Source: an uncultured Clostridia bacterium
Lineage (GTDB): Bacteria > Bacillota > Clostridia > TANB77 > CAG-508
Length of the DNA: 17,006 nucleotides
Assembly (NCBI GenBank): GCA_934122385.1
Contig: CAKOWP010000027.1
Span: 1-17,006, forward strand
Direction of reading: 5' to 3'
The position numbers and the translations under genes were made by a program. The notes below the pieces were generated by a model. It was not told the DNA's origin. It made no database searches and was given only the letters and a program-made list of their open reading frames with translations. Shown here piece by piece: positions 6,267 through 13,135 of the stretch (position 1 is the stretch's first letter; each line of letters begins with the position of its first letter).

Positions 6267-7133
6267 ATGAAATCTATATGTATAAAAACAAATGACCAAA
6301 ATTTATTAGATTATCTACTAAACGAACTAGACTACATAGAAATAAAACCTGTTGCAATTTCAAAAAACAAATTCAAGAATTATGAAAATATAATTATCCA
6401 CTATAGTGGAAATGAAAACGAGAAATTTATTCATGAAGTTTCTTGCATTCTTTCATGTCTTGTCATAGACGAATTAGAGGAATCCTTTCTAAAAATGATT
6501 TTATTAAAGAATTATTTTTACTTTAATTCTACTGAAATTAAGCATATTTTAGAACTTTGTTATGAAATTTTTTCTGATGATTTTAATACTTATTTTGATA
6601 AAAAATATAATCTTTTAATTGAAAGTTTTGAAAATTATTTGATGGCTAATAAATCTATAATCTTAACTGGTTTTATTAACTTTCGTATTAAAAGTTATAT
6701 GGAAGTTTTAGAAAATGTTGTTGATGAAGCTGTTAATACATTTGTTGTTGAAAAAGAATATTTAGAGTTTATTTCTCTTCTTAAAATGTATGTAAACTCT
6801 CAAACCTCTAACTGTGATGTTGTTCACTTAATTTACAATGACAGCAATTCTATTTTGTTGGATAAAGATAAAAATCAAATTAATGTTTCTGATAATATTT
6901 TTAAAGCTAAGTATTTATCTGATATTTCTTTTTCTTCTAATGACTATGCTCTAAATACTTTGCTTACACTTGTTCCTAAAAAAATTTATGTTCATTTAAT
7001 TGATAATTGTATTGACGAGTTTATTCATACAATTTCACTTATTTTTGAAAATCGTGTTGAAGTGTGTACTGATTGTAATATTTGTAAAATTTATAAAAAT
7101 ACTTCTTCAAAAAGAACCTTTATAAAAAAATAA
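6267..7133 (+). CDS. ytxC: YtxC-like sporulation protein
   Basis: The 288-residue protein resembles YtxC, a family found in endospore formers and named for its sporulation link; its biochemical role is not known. The recognisable part is the middle: FINFRIKSYMEVLENVVDEA followed by VVEKEYLEFISLLKMYVNSQ, the most conserved block of the family as I recall it, then a C-terminal region with VPKKIYVHL and a Cys-rich end (VCTDCNICK). There is no signal peptide or clear membrane helix. The start has GGGAG a few bases upstream. The gene is monocistronic, after the two tandem terminators, and converges on gpr, another sporulation gene; the shared terminator at 7109-7150 begins inside its last codons. 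The family call rests on pattern memory, so the symbol is tentative. Confidence 0.8.
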   Translation: MKSICIKTNDQNLLDYLLNELDYIEIKPVAISKNKFKNYENIIIHYSGNENEKFIHEVSCILSCLVIDELEESFLKMILLKNYFYFNSTEIKHILELCYEIFSDDFNTYFDKKYNLLIESFENYLMANKSIILTGFINFRIKSYMEVLENVVDEAVNTFVVEKEYLEFISLLKMYVNSQTSNCDVVHLIYNDSNSILLDKDKNQINVSDNIFKAKYLSDISFSSNDYALNTLLTLVPKKIYVHLIDNCIDEFIHTISLIFENRVEVCTDCNICKIYKNTSSKRTFIKK

Positions 7134-7150
7134 TTATAAAGGTTCTTTTT
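7109..7150. terminator. Bidirectional terminator between the ytxC-like gene and gpr
   Basis: AAAAAGAACCTTTATAA (7109-7125) and TTATAAAGGTTCTTTTT (7134-7150) form a perfect 17-bp stem with an 8-base loop. T-runs occur on both strands. The left arm lies within the last codons and stop of the ytxC-like gene; the right arm abuts the gpr stop codon at 7151. Confidence 0.92.
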
Positions 7151-8155
7151 CTATACACTTCTATTTATTCCTGTTGCTACAATCTCTGCCATATTTTCTA
7201 TTAAGTCATCTATCTCTTTTGGTGTTACTATTAAATTATAATCATTTGGAACTAATGCCTCTTTTATTTCTTCATAGTTATCCTCTTCTTTTAATTGGTT
7301 TAAATATTCATTTGATTTTGCTTCTTGTTGTAATTTTGTTATAAATAAATCTAGGCAATCATTTACAAGTACCGCTGTTTCTACAACTGTTGGTATTCCT
7401 ATTGCTATTACTGGTATTCCTAATGTTGCTTGGCTTATTTCTGACCTTTTATTCCCTACACCTGCTCCTGGAACTATTCCAGTATCTGATATTTGAACTG
7501 TACTGCTTATTCTTTCTATGCTTCTTGATGCAAGTGCATCTATTACTATTACTAATTTGGGATGTATGTTGTCTACTATTCCTTTTAATATTTCTACTGT
7601 TTCTATCCCTGTTGTTCCCAAAACTCCTGGAGATATTGCACTTACCATTCTCGTTCCTTCTTCTACATATTGAGGTAAATAATTTATTATGTGTCTTGTT
7701 ACTTCTATTTCGTTAATTACTTTTGGTCCTAATGCGTCTGGTGTAACATATATATTTCCGAGTCCTACTACTAATATTTCTCCTAGTTTATCTATATGAG
7801 CATCTATTATTTTTGTTAGTTCATTTGCTAATGTTTCCGCTGATTTTTCTATATCTTCGTCTTGTGCTATTTTTAGTTTTTTGATATCTATTGTTATATA
7901 ATTTCCTTGTGGTTTGCCAATTGCTTTTGCTCCTTCTTCATTTGTGATTTTTACTCTTTCTACTGATATGTTTTCGTTTATTTCTTCTTTTGTGCTTTCT
8001 ATTCCGTTTATTTCATTTTCTATGCTGTTTGCTTTTTTGTATATGTCACGTCTTTCGTTTGCTAGGTCTGTTCTGAAATTGAATTGTTTTGTTTTATTTT
8101 TTTGTATATCTTCTATTTTATTATTTTCTTTTTTTGAAATGTAATTTTCTAACAT
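7151..8155 (-). CDS. gpr: Germination protease GPR
   Basis: GPR starts degradation of the small acid-soluble spore proteins early in germination. It is made as a zymogen in the forespore and cuts off its own N-terminus. Here (334 residues) the likely processing region is FNFRTDLA (residues 25-32), giving a propeptide of roughly 27 residues, longer than I recall for Bacillus. The core shows the family blocks ILVVGLGN, TPDALGPKV (Asp140), SPGVLGTTGIET, IDALASRS (Asp206), DTGIVPGAGVGNKR and IPVIAIGIPTVV. Asp140 and Asp206 are 66 apart, the same spacing as the essential Asp127/Asp193 of B. megaterium GPR. The ATG at 8155 has AGGAG at 8165-8169; an upstream in-frame TTG abuts that site and is excluded. 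The gene follows rplQ, and a SigG-like promoter lies just upstream. Confidence 0.96.
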   Translation of the reverse strand: MLENYISKKENNKIEDIQKNKTKQFNFRTDLANERRDIYKKANSIENEINGIESTKEEINENISVERVKITNEEGAKAIGKPQGNYITIDIKKLKIAQDEDIEKSAETLANELTKIIDAHIDKLGEILVVGLGNIYVTPDALGPKVINEIEVTRHIINYLPQYVEEGTRMVSAISPGVLGTTGIETVEILKGIVDNIHPKLVIVIDALASRSIERISSTVQISDTGIVPGAGVGNKRSEISQATLGIPVIAIGIPTVVETAVLVNDCLDLFITKLQQEAKSNEYLNQLKEEDNYEEIKEALVPNDYNLIVTPKEIDDLIENMAEIVATGINRSV

Positions 8156-8156
8156 A

Positions 8157-8191
8157 AAAACCAACTCCTACTTATAGTATTTGTTGGTTTT
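8157..8191 (-). other. Inverted repeat flanking the gpr ribosome binding site
   Basis: AAAACCAAC (8157-8165) and GTTGGTTTT (8183-8191) form a perfect 9-bp inverted repeat with a 17-base loop. In read-through RNA from rplQ the AGGAG of gpr would lie in the loop and arm edge, and the descending arm would end in U5 next to the gpr ATG. It may act as a weak terminator or hide the ribosome site in read-through transcripts. Confidence 0.4.
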
Positions 8192-8204
8192 GTTTTTTTA
8201 TTCA
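8175..8204 (-). promoter_or_regulatory. SigG-like forespore promoter of gpr
   Basis: On the minus strand TGAATA (8199-8204) and AATACTA (8175-8181) are separated by 17 bases. This closely fits the SigG pattern (about TGAATA and CATACTA); only the first base of the -10 differs. gpr is a known SigG (and SigF) target in Bacillus. Transcription would start near 8169, giving a very short leader that begins at the ribosome site. Confidence 0.55.
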
Positions 8205-8217
8205 CTTATGTTTTTAA

Positions 8218-8745
8218 TTATATTAATTGTAATATAGCAACTTCTGCTGCGTCTCCTCTTCTTGGTCCAGATTTAACAATTCTTGTATATCCTCCAACGT
8301 TTTTACCTGCATATTTAGGTGCTATTTCGTTGAATAATTTTGCTGGTACGTCGATATTGTTACCTTCAGCGTCTTTTACTTTATTTACTTTTCTCATTAT
8401 TTTTCTTCTAGCATTTAATCTAGATGGCATATCTTTTTGTCTTTTTTCAGTAGTTTCTTCTTTAACTACTTTTAAGAATTCTTTACCATTTTTGCTTTTT
8501 ACTAATTCTGTAACTTTATTACCTTTAGAGTCTAATTTAGCTTTAACAACTTTTGTTTCTACTTCTTCAAAGTTGTCTTTTTCTTTTATTGCTAGTGATA
8601 TTAAGCTATCAGCTATTGCTTTTACTTCTTTAGCTCTTGGTAATGTAGTTTCTACTTTTCCATATACTAATAGGTCTGTTGTTAAGTTTCTTAACATTGA
8701 CATTCTTATATCTGTAGTTCTACCTAATTTTCTATTTGTAGCCAC
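8218..8745 (-). CDS. rplQ: 50S ribosomal protein L17 with internal insertion
   Basis: L17 lies near the peptide exit tunnel of the large subunit. The conserved ends are clear: RKLGRTTDIRMSMLRNL, VETTLPRAKEVK, then RLNARRKIMRKV, KLFNEIAPKYA and GGYTRIVKSGPRRGDAAEVA. The protein is 175 residues instead of the usual 110-130. About 50 extra residues (roughly 55-108, Lys/Glu-rich) sit between the first helical block and RLNARRK, with a smaller expansion at about 122-133. No frameshift is needed, so this is a genuine insertion. I chose the GTG at 8745, which has AAAGG (8754-8758) eight bases upstream and gives an N-terminus like relatives; a GTG nine bases earlier is the alternative. It is the last gene of the ribosomal cluster, after rpoA. 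Confidence 0.95.
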   Translation of the reverse strand: MATNRKLGRTTDIRMSMLRNLTTDLLVYGKVETTLPRAKEVKAIADSLISLAIKEKDNFEEVETKVVKAKLDSKGNKVTELVKSKNGKEFLKVVKEETTEKRQKDMPSRLNARRKIMRKVNKVKDAEGNNIDVPAKLFNEIAPKYAGKNVGGYTRIVKSGPRRGDAAEVAILQLI

Positions 8746-8839
8746 TTTATTCACCTTTCCCTTTCGCTTCGGTCATCGTCATCAAAAATTTTAAAAATTT
8801 CGGATGCCAAATCTCTATTTTTTATTTATTGCTATTTTT

Positions 8840-9787
8840 TTACTCATCTTCTTGTGCAAAGTCTAAGCCCAATGAATGTAATTTGGCTGTTACTTCATCA
8901 AAAGATTTTTTACCTAAATTTCTAACTTTCATCATTTCTGATTCAGATTTACTAATTAAATCTTCAACAGTTGAGATGTTAGCTCTTTTTAAGCAGTTAT
9001 ATGATCTAACAGATAGTTCTAATTCTTCTATTGACATTTCTAGAACTTTTTCTTTCTTAGATTCTTCTTTTTCAACCATAACTTGTGTGTTTTTAGTTGT
9101 TTCTGATAAATCTATAAATAATTCTAAGTGTCCTGTCATTACTTTTGCAGCTAAGCTTAATGCTTCATGTGCTTTTAAGCTTCCATCTGTCCATACTTCA
9201 ATTACTAGTTTATCATAGTCAACTGTTTGACCAACTCTAGTATTTTCTACTTGATAATTTACTTTTTTAACTGGTGTGTAAATTGAATCAATTGGAAGTA
9301 CAGAGATATCTTGATTTGGTTTTTTATTTTTTTCAGATGAGTTATATCCTCTTCCTCTATCAGCAGTTAGTTCCATTACAAGGCTTCCACCTTCTGCAAC
9401 TGTTGCTATATGTAAGTCAGGGTTTAGTATTTCTACTGTTCCATCTGATTCTATATCTGCTGCTGTAACTTCTCCTTCACCTTTGAAGTTTATTCTTAAT
9501 GTTTTTTCTTCGTTTCCGTCGAATTTTAATCTAACATTTTTTAAATTTACTATTACTTCTGGTACGTCTTCTACAACATTTGGTATTGTTGAAAATTCGT
9601 GTAATACTCCATCAATTTTTACGCTTGTTATTGCGCATCCTGGAAGTGATGAAAGTAATATTCTTCTTAGTGAGTTTCCTATTGTTACACCATATCCTCT
9701 TTCTAATGGTTCACATACAAATTTAGCATAATTATTTGTTTCATCGATTTCTAGACATTCAATATTTGGCTTTTCAAATTCTATCAT
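8840..9787 (-). CDS. rpoA: RNA polymerase alpha subunit
   Basis: Alpha dimerises to nucleate RNA polymerase assembly and contacts UP elements and activators. The N-terminal domain shows GYGVTIGNSLRRILLSSLPG (residues 32-51), the typical alpha dimerisation signature, then VPEVIVNLKN and the VNYQVENTRVGQ and YDKLVIEVWTDGS blocks. A Lys/Glu-rich linker near residue 240 leads to the C-terminal domain (LELSVRSYNCLKRANISTV ... KVRNLGKKSFDEV), with the Arg of LSVRSYNCLK in the DNA-contact position. Length (315) is normal. AGGAGG lies just before the ATG, and a small hairpin (9802-9807/9812-9817) precedes it in the rpsD-rpoA gap. Confidence 0.98.
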   Translation of the reverse strand: MIEFEKPNIECLEIDETNNYAKFVCEPLERGYGVTIGNSLRRILLSSLPGCAITSVKIDGVLHEFSTIPNVVEDVPEVIVNLKNVRLKFDGNEEKTLRINFKGEGEVTAADIESDGTVEILNPDLHIATVAEGGSLVMELTADRGRGYNSSEKNKKPNQDISVLPIDSIYTPVKKVNYQVENTRVGQTVDYDKLVIEVWTDGSLKAHEALSLAAKVMTGHLELFIDLSETTKNTQVMVEKEESKKEKVLEMSIEELELSVRSYNCLKRANISTVEDLISKSESEMMKVRNLGKKSFDEVTAKLHSLGLDFAQEDE

Positions 9788-9897
9788 TTTTACCTCCTAA
9801 ATTGAGATTATTCTCAAACTCTTTAAAAACTTTATGAGTTTTTTTAAGTAAAATTTTAAAGTTTTGACTAAACCTTTACACTTACTTTCAAAAACTA

Positions 9898-10524
9898 TTA
9901 TTTTGAGTAAAGCTCTACTATTAAATGTTCTTCTATTGGAAGATCTATGTCTTCTCTAGCTGATAATCTAATTACTTTACCACTTAGTTTTTCGTTATCT
10001 CTTTCTAACCAAGCTGGAACTGGTCTTGCTGAGTTTTCTTCTATATTGATTTTTAATGTAGAGTTATCTTTTTTGCTTTCTCTAACTGCGATTACATCTC
10101 CTGCTTTTACTAAGTAAGATGGTATATCTACTCTTTTACCATTAACTTCAAATTGTCCATGGTTTACAAATTGTCTTGCTTGTGCTCTTGATGTTCCAAA
10201 TCCTAATCTGTATACAACGTTATCTAATCTGCTTTCTAATATTTGTAATAAGTTTTCACCTGTTACACCTTTTTTATTTGAAGCCATTTCAAAATATTTT
10301 CTGAATTGTTTTTCTCCAACTCCATAATATGCTTTAGTTTTTTGTTTTTCTCTTAATTGTGTACCGTATTCAGAAAGTTTTGCTCTTTTTTGTCCGTGTT
10401 GACCTGGTGCATAATTTCTTCTTGATATACTACATTTATCTGAGTAGCATCTTGCACCTTTTAAGAACAATTTTTGTCCTTCTCTACGGCATATACGACA
10501 TTGTTCGTCTTTATATCTTGCCAT
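9898..10524 (-). CDS. rpsD: 30S ribosomal protein S4, zinc-binding form
   Basis: S4 (208 residues) is a primary 16S rRNA binder that starts assembly of the 30S body. Visible blocks are RNYAPGQHGQKRAKLSEYG, EKQKTKAYYGVGEKQFRKYF, LLQILESRLDNVVYRLGFG and the S4 RNA-binding domain (SRAQARQFVNHGQFEVNGKR). The N-terminus has four Cys (9, 12, 26, 31; C-x2-C-x13-C-x4-C), so this is the zinc-containing type, not the Cys-free paralogue some Clostridia and Bacillus use. GGGAG precedes the ATG. In other bacteria S4 can repress its own operon; I see no leader I can assign to that here. Confidence 0.98.
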   Translation of the reverse strand: MARYKDEQCRICRREGQKLFLKGARCYSDKCSISRRNYAPGQHGQKRAKLSEYGTQLREKQKTKAYYGVGEKQFRKYFEMASNKKGVTGENLLQILESRLDNVVYRLGFGTSRAQARQFVNHGQFEVNGKRVDIPSYLVKAGDVIAVRESKKDNSTLKINIEENSARPVPAWLERDNEKLSGKVIRLSAREDIDLPIEEHLIVELYSK

Positions 10525-10543
10525 TATTTTCTACTCCCTTCTC

Positions 10544-10942
10544 TTATACTCTTCTTCTTTTTGGTGGTCTACATCCATTATGTGGTATTGGTGTTACGTC
10601 TTTAATTGCGCTTATTTCTAGACCTGCTGTTTGAAGTGCTCTGATTGCTGCTTCTCTACCAGCTCCTGGTCCTTTAACAAATACTTCTACTGTTTTTAAT
10701 CCATGTTCCATAGCTGCTTTAGCTGCTGTTTCTGCAACTTGTCCTGCAGCAAATGGTGTACTTTTTCTTGAACCTTTGAATCCTAATTCTCCAGCACTTC
10801 CCCAAGAAATTGCATTTCCTTGTGTATCTGTTATTGTTACTATTGTATTATTAAAACTAGAATGAATATGAGCTGCACCTTTTTCGATGTTTTTTCTATT
10901 TCTTCTAGCTACTGGTTTTCTAGCTGTTTTATTATTAGCCAT
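10544..10942 (-). CDS. rpsK: 30S ribosomal protein S11
   Basis: S11 (132 residues) forms part of the 30S platform near the mRNA exit. Signatures are GAAHIHSSFNNTIVTITD, GNAISWGSAGELGFKGSRKS, TPFAAGQVAETAAKAA, VEVFVKGPGAGREAAIRALQ and the C-terminal DVTPIPHNGCRPPKRRRV. I chose the ATG at 10942: GGAGGG (10953-10958) lies ten bases upstream and the protein begins MANNKTARK; a longer frame would place the ribosome site inside the gene. The 178-base gap from rpsM is nearly filled by the fold-back element at 10994-11118. Confidence 0.98.
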   Translation of the reverse strand: MANNKTARKPVARRNRKNIEKGAAHIHSSFNNTIVTITDTQGNAISWGSAGELGFKGSRKSTPFAAGQVAETAAKAAMEHGLKTVEVFVKGPGAGREAAIRALQTAGLEISAIKDVTPIPHNGCRPPKRRRV

Positions 10943-10993
10943 TTCTAAAATTCCCTCCTTCATTGATAATAAGGTTTTATATTAAATCTCACA

Positions 10994-11118
10994 AAAATTG
11001 ATTAAAATTATTAAGATGTGCATTTTTGATATTTATTACAAGATGTGGCTATACGTTTGTATGCCAAGATTTGTAATAAATGTTGAAAATGTGCAGATTG
11101 ATGATTTTAATCGATTTT
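10994..11118 (+). repeat. Fold-back element, copy 1 (rpsM-rpsK gap)
   Basis: This is an imperfect palindrome of 125 bases. The outer stem is 10994-11008 with 11104-11118 (15 bp). The central stem is 11018-11041 with 11071-11094 (24 bp), and the apical hairpin contains GGCTATACGTTTGTATGCC. Read as plus-strand RNA, all 24 central pairs form, five of them G-U; on the minus strand those become A-C mismatches. The 77-base core (11018-11094) matches copy 2 at 71 of 77 positions. It begins two bases after the rpsM stop on the transcribed strand. It could be a structured RNA, a MITE-like or REP-like element, or an mRNA processing site. Confidence 0.85.
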
Positions 11119-11120
11119 AA

Positions 11121-11489
11121 TTATTTTTTGCTTTTACTAACTAATTTTCTAGGACCTTTTCTAGTTCTAGCATTAGTTTTAGTTCTTTGTCCTCTTACAG
11201 GTAAACCTTTTCTATGTCTTAATCCTCTGTAGCATCCAATTTCTGTAAGTCTTTTTATGTTTAAAGCAACTTCTCTTCTTAAATCACCTTCAACTGTGTA
11301 TGATTCGTCAATAACTTTTCTTATGCTATTAACTTCGTCATCAGTTAAGTCTTTTACTCTAGTGTCTGGGTTGATACCAGCTTTTGCTAGAATTTTTTGA
11401 GAGCTTGTTAATCCTATTCCATAAATATATGTAAGTCCTATTTCTACTCTTTTTTCTTTAGGTAGATCTACTCCTGCTATACGAGCCAT
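11121..11489 (-). CDS. rpsM: 30S ribosomal protein S13
   Basis: S13 (122 residues) sits in the 30S head, contacts the P-site tRNA with its C-terminal tail and bridges to the 50S. Signatures are MARIAGVDLPKEKRVEIGLT, YIYGIGLTSSQKIL, the RREVALNIKRLTEIGCYRG helix region and GLPVRGQRTKTNARTRKGP near the end. The ATG at 11489 is preceded by GGAGG (11501-11505); an upstream in-frame TTG would overlap the ribosome site and is excluded. It follows rpmJ after a 210-base structured gap. Confidence 0.98.
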   Translation of the reverse strand: MARIAGVDLPKEKRVEIGLTYIYGIGLTSSQKILAKAGINPDTRVKDLTDDEVNSIRKVIDESYTVEGDLRREVALNIKRLTEIGCYRGLRHRKGLPVRGQRTKTNARTRKGPRKLVSKSKK

Positions 11490-11533
11490 ATTATTTTGCA
11501 CCTCCAAATTTTTTCTATAAAATTATATGTTTT

Positions 11534-11689
11534 GCAACATTTTGTTGCGGTGTCTTTATTTTTTCTAAAGGTGAAATGCACCCATGCTCTTGGGTCTTTA
11601 GATATCTTCAAGACATATATATAAACACAAATCGATATGTTAATACATATTTTATAAATATATATTTACAGCCGCTACCTATTTGTGTT
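11534..11689 (-). other. Structured rpmJ-rpsM intercistronic region
   Basis: The gap holds several inverted repeats and no gene. AACACAAAT (11624-11632) pairs with ATTTGTGTT (11681-11689), enclosing ATATGT/ACATAT (11635-11640/11645-11650). Nearer rpsM are ACCCA/TGGGT (11580-11584/11591-11595) and GCAACA/TGTTGC (11534-11539/11543-11548). The first arm starts ten bases after the rpmJ stop. No known ribosomal leader class is recognised. Confidence 0.45.
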
Positions 11690-11699
11690 ATAAACTGTT

Positions 11700-11813
11700 T
11701 TATCCTTGTCTTTGTTTGTGTTTAGGGTTTTCACAGATAACTCTAATTACACCTTTTCTTTTAATTACTTTGCATTTGTCACATATTTTCTTTACTGATG
11801 GTCTTACTTTCAT
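11700..11813 (-). CDS. rpmJ: 50S ribosomal protein L36
   Basis: The 37-residue product reads MKVRPSVKKICDKC at its start and ends ENPKHKQRQG, which is L36. It has the zinc ligands Cys11, Cys14, Cys27 and His32 (C-x2-C-x12-C-x4-H), so it is the zinc-binding form. AGGAGGTG lies upstream of the ATG at 11813. The gene sits in its usual place between infA and rpsM. L36 helps organise 23S rRNA helices near the large-subunit core. Confidence 0.97.
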   Translation of the reverse strand: MKVRPSVKKICDKCKVIKRKGVIRVICENPKHKQRQG

Positions 11814-11914
11814 GTTTTTGCACCTCCTATTTTTTTACCTTTTGGTTTTTATATATTTGGGTTAATTTTTACTTTTATTATAAATAAATTAAAAGTGATA
11901 GCTTTTTATTTATT

Positions 11915-12133
11915 TTATTTTGCTCTCCAAGTAATACGTCCCTTTGTAAGGTCATATGGTGAAAGTTCTACTTTAACTTTGTCACCTGGTAGAATTTTTA
12001 TATAATTCATTCTAAGTTTTCCTGAAATATGAGCTAATATTTGATGTCCATTTTCAAGTTCTACTTTAAAATTTGTATTTGGTAGTGATTCTACTACTGT
12101 TCCTTCTACTTCTATAACATCTTCCTTTGCCAA
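11915..12133 (-). CDS. infA: Translation initiation factor IF-1
   Basis: IF-1 (72 residues) is a single OB-fold protein that blocks the ribosomal A site during initiation. The sequence MAKEDVIEVEGTVVESLPN ... HISGKLRMNYIKILPGDKV ... SPYDLTKGRITWR is near-canonical and of normal length. The start codon is TTG at 12133, with AGGAGG (12141-12146) seven bases upstream; no ATG or GTG fits the conserved N-terminus. It lies between map and rpmJ, the standard order. Confidence 0.97.
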   Translation of the reverse strand: MAKEDVIEVEGTVVESLPNTNFKVELENGHQILAHISGKLRMNYIKILPGDKVKVELSPYDLTKGRITWRAK

Positions 12134-12258
12134 AATATCCCCTCCTATAAGAGCAATCTATTATTATTTATGGTTTTGTGTTTAATCTTTTTGACTTAAA
12201 TTTAAATGATTTTTTCCACAATTTTTCCATTTTGGTATAATAACTACTACATTATACA

Positions 12259-13035
12259 TTATTTTTTTAGTATTGTCAATATTTCTGGCTCTTTTTCTGT
12301 AATTAAAATTGTATTTTCATAATGTGCCGCCATACTTCCATCTTCTGTTATAATTGTCCAACCATCATCTAGTTCTAAAATGTTTGGTTTTCCTTGTATT
12401 ACCATTGGTTCTATTGCTAGAGTCATACCTGGTTCAAGTCTTATTCCTCTTCCTGCTTTTCCGTAGTTTGGAATTCCTGGGTCTTCGTGCATTTCTCTTC
12501 CAATTCCGTGTCCTTGGAATTCTCTAACTACTGAAAATCCTTGTGAATGAACATATTCACCTATTGCATGACATATGTCCCCTAGTCTGTTTCCTTTTTT
12601 TGCATACTTAATTCCTTCAAAAAATGCTTGTTTTGTAACATCTATTAATCTTTGATTTTCTTTGCTTGTTTTTCCAACTACAAATGTTCTTGCTGCATCT
12701 CCATTATATCCATTTTTTAATGCAACTGTATCTATGCTGACAATGTCTCCTTCTTTTAATTTTCTATATTTAGATGGGATTCCGTGTATAACTTCGTCAT
12801 TTATTGATACACATATTGATGCTGGAAATTTAGGAACTCCTTTTATTCCTGGGTCATATCCTTTTTCTGCAGGTTCTGCTCCTAATTTTCTCATAGTTTG
12901 TTCTGCAATTTGATCTAATTCTAATGTTGTTATTCCTGGTTTCATGTGTTTTTCTAGTTCATCATATACTTCTGCTACAACTTTCCCAGCTTCTCTCATT
13001 AATTCAATTTCTCTTTTTGATTTTATTGTTACCAA
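12259..13035 (-). CDS. map: Methionine aminopeptidase, type I
   Basis: This 258-residue enzyme removes the initiator Met from nascent proteins with small second residues, using two metal ions. All five expected ligands are visible: Asp102 (VSIDTVA), Asp113 (YNGDAART), His176 (FQGHGIGREMHEDPG), Glu209 (LAIEPM) and Glu240 (AHYENTI). His84 (VIHGIP) is the conserved substrate-pocket His. There is no N-terminal zinc or SH3-binding extension, so it is type Ia. The start is TTG at 13035, with AGGAGA nine bases upstream; no ATG lies near. It follows adk after a 91-base gap holding a GGGAC-type repeat. Confidence 0.97.
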   Translation of the reverse strand: MVTIKSKREIELMREAGKVVAEVYDELEKHMKPGITTLELDQIAEQTMRKLGAEPAEKGYDPGIKGVPKFPASICVSINDEVIHGIPSKYRKLKEGDIVSIDTVALKNGYNGDAARTFVVGKTSKENQRLIDVTKQAFFEGIKYAKKGNRLGDICHAIGEYVHSQGFSVVREFQGHGIGREMHEDPGIPNYGKAGRGIRLEPGMTLAIEPMVIQGKPNILELDDGWTIITEDGSMAAHYENTILITEKEPEILTILKK

Positions 13036-13092
13036 TTTAGGTCGTCTCCTTTTTTATTACATTCTTATAATTTAATTTTAAATTTGACTTTT

Positions 13093-13135
13093 TTCGACAT
13101 TTGTTTGAGACATTTTGTGTCTGTCCCTATTGTCC
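13093..13135 (-). repeat. GGGAC/GACA-rich repeat between adk and map
   Basis: Read on the minus strand the adk end and following gap carry GGGACAATAGGGACAG, then ACACAAAATGTCTC and ATGTCGAA. AGACA (13108-13112) pairs with TGTCT (13118-13122) around five bases. It resembles the repeat at 924-959 in its GGGAC and GACA pieces, and its first GGGAC lies in the last codons of adk. A TGTCGAA heptamer at 13093-13099 may be coincidental. Confidence 0.45.

Noticed and set aside
11018..11094. Fold-back copies as tRNA or a known riboswitch
   Set aside because: The shape is one long hairpin with no cloverleaf and no T-loop or anticodon arm, and no riboswitch core that I recognise.
12233..12241. TGGTATAAT extended -10 on the plus strand between map and infA
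   Set aside because: No -35 at the right distance and no plus-strand gene downstream; likely chance in AT-rich DNA, though an antisense start was not excluded.
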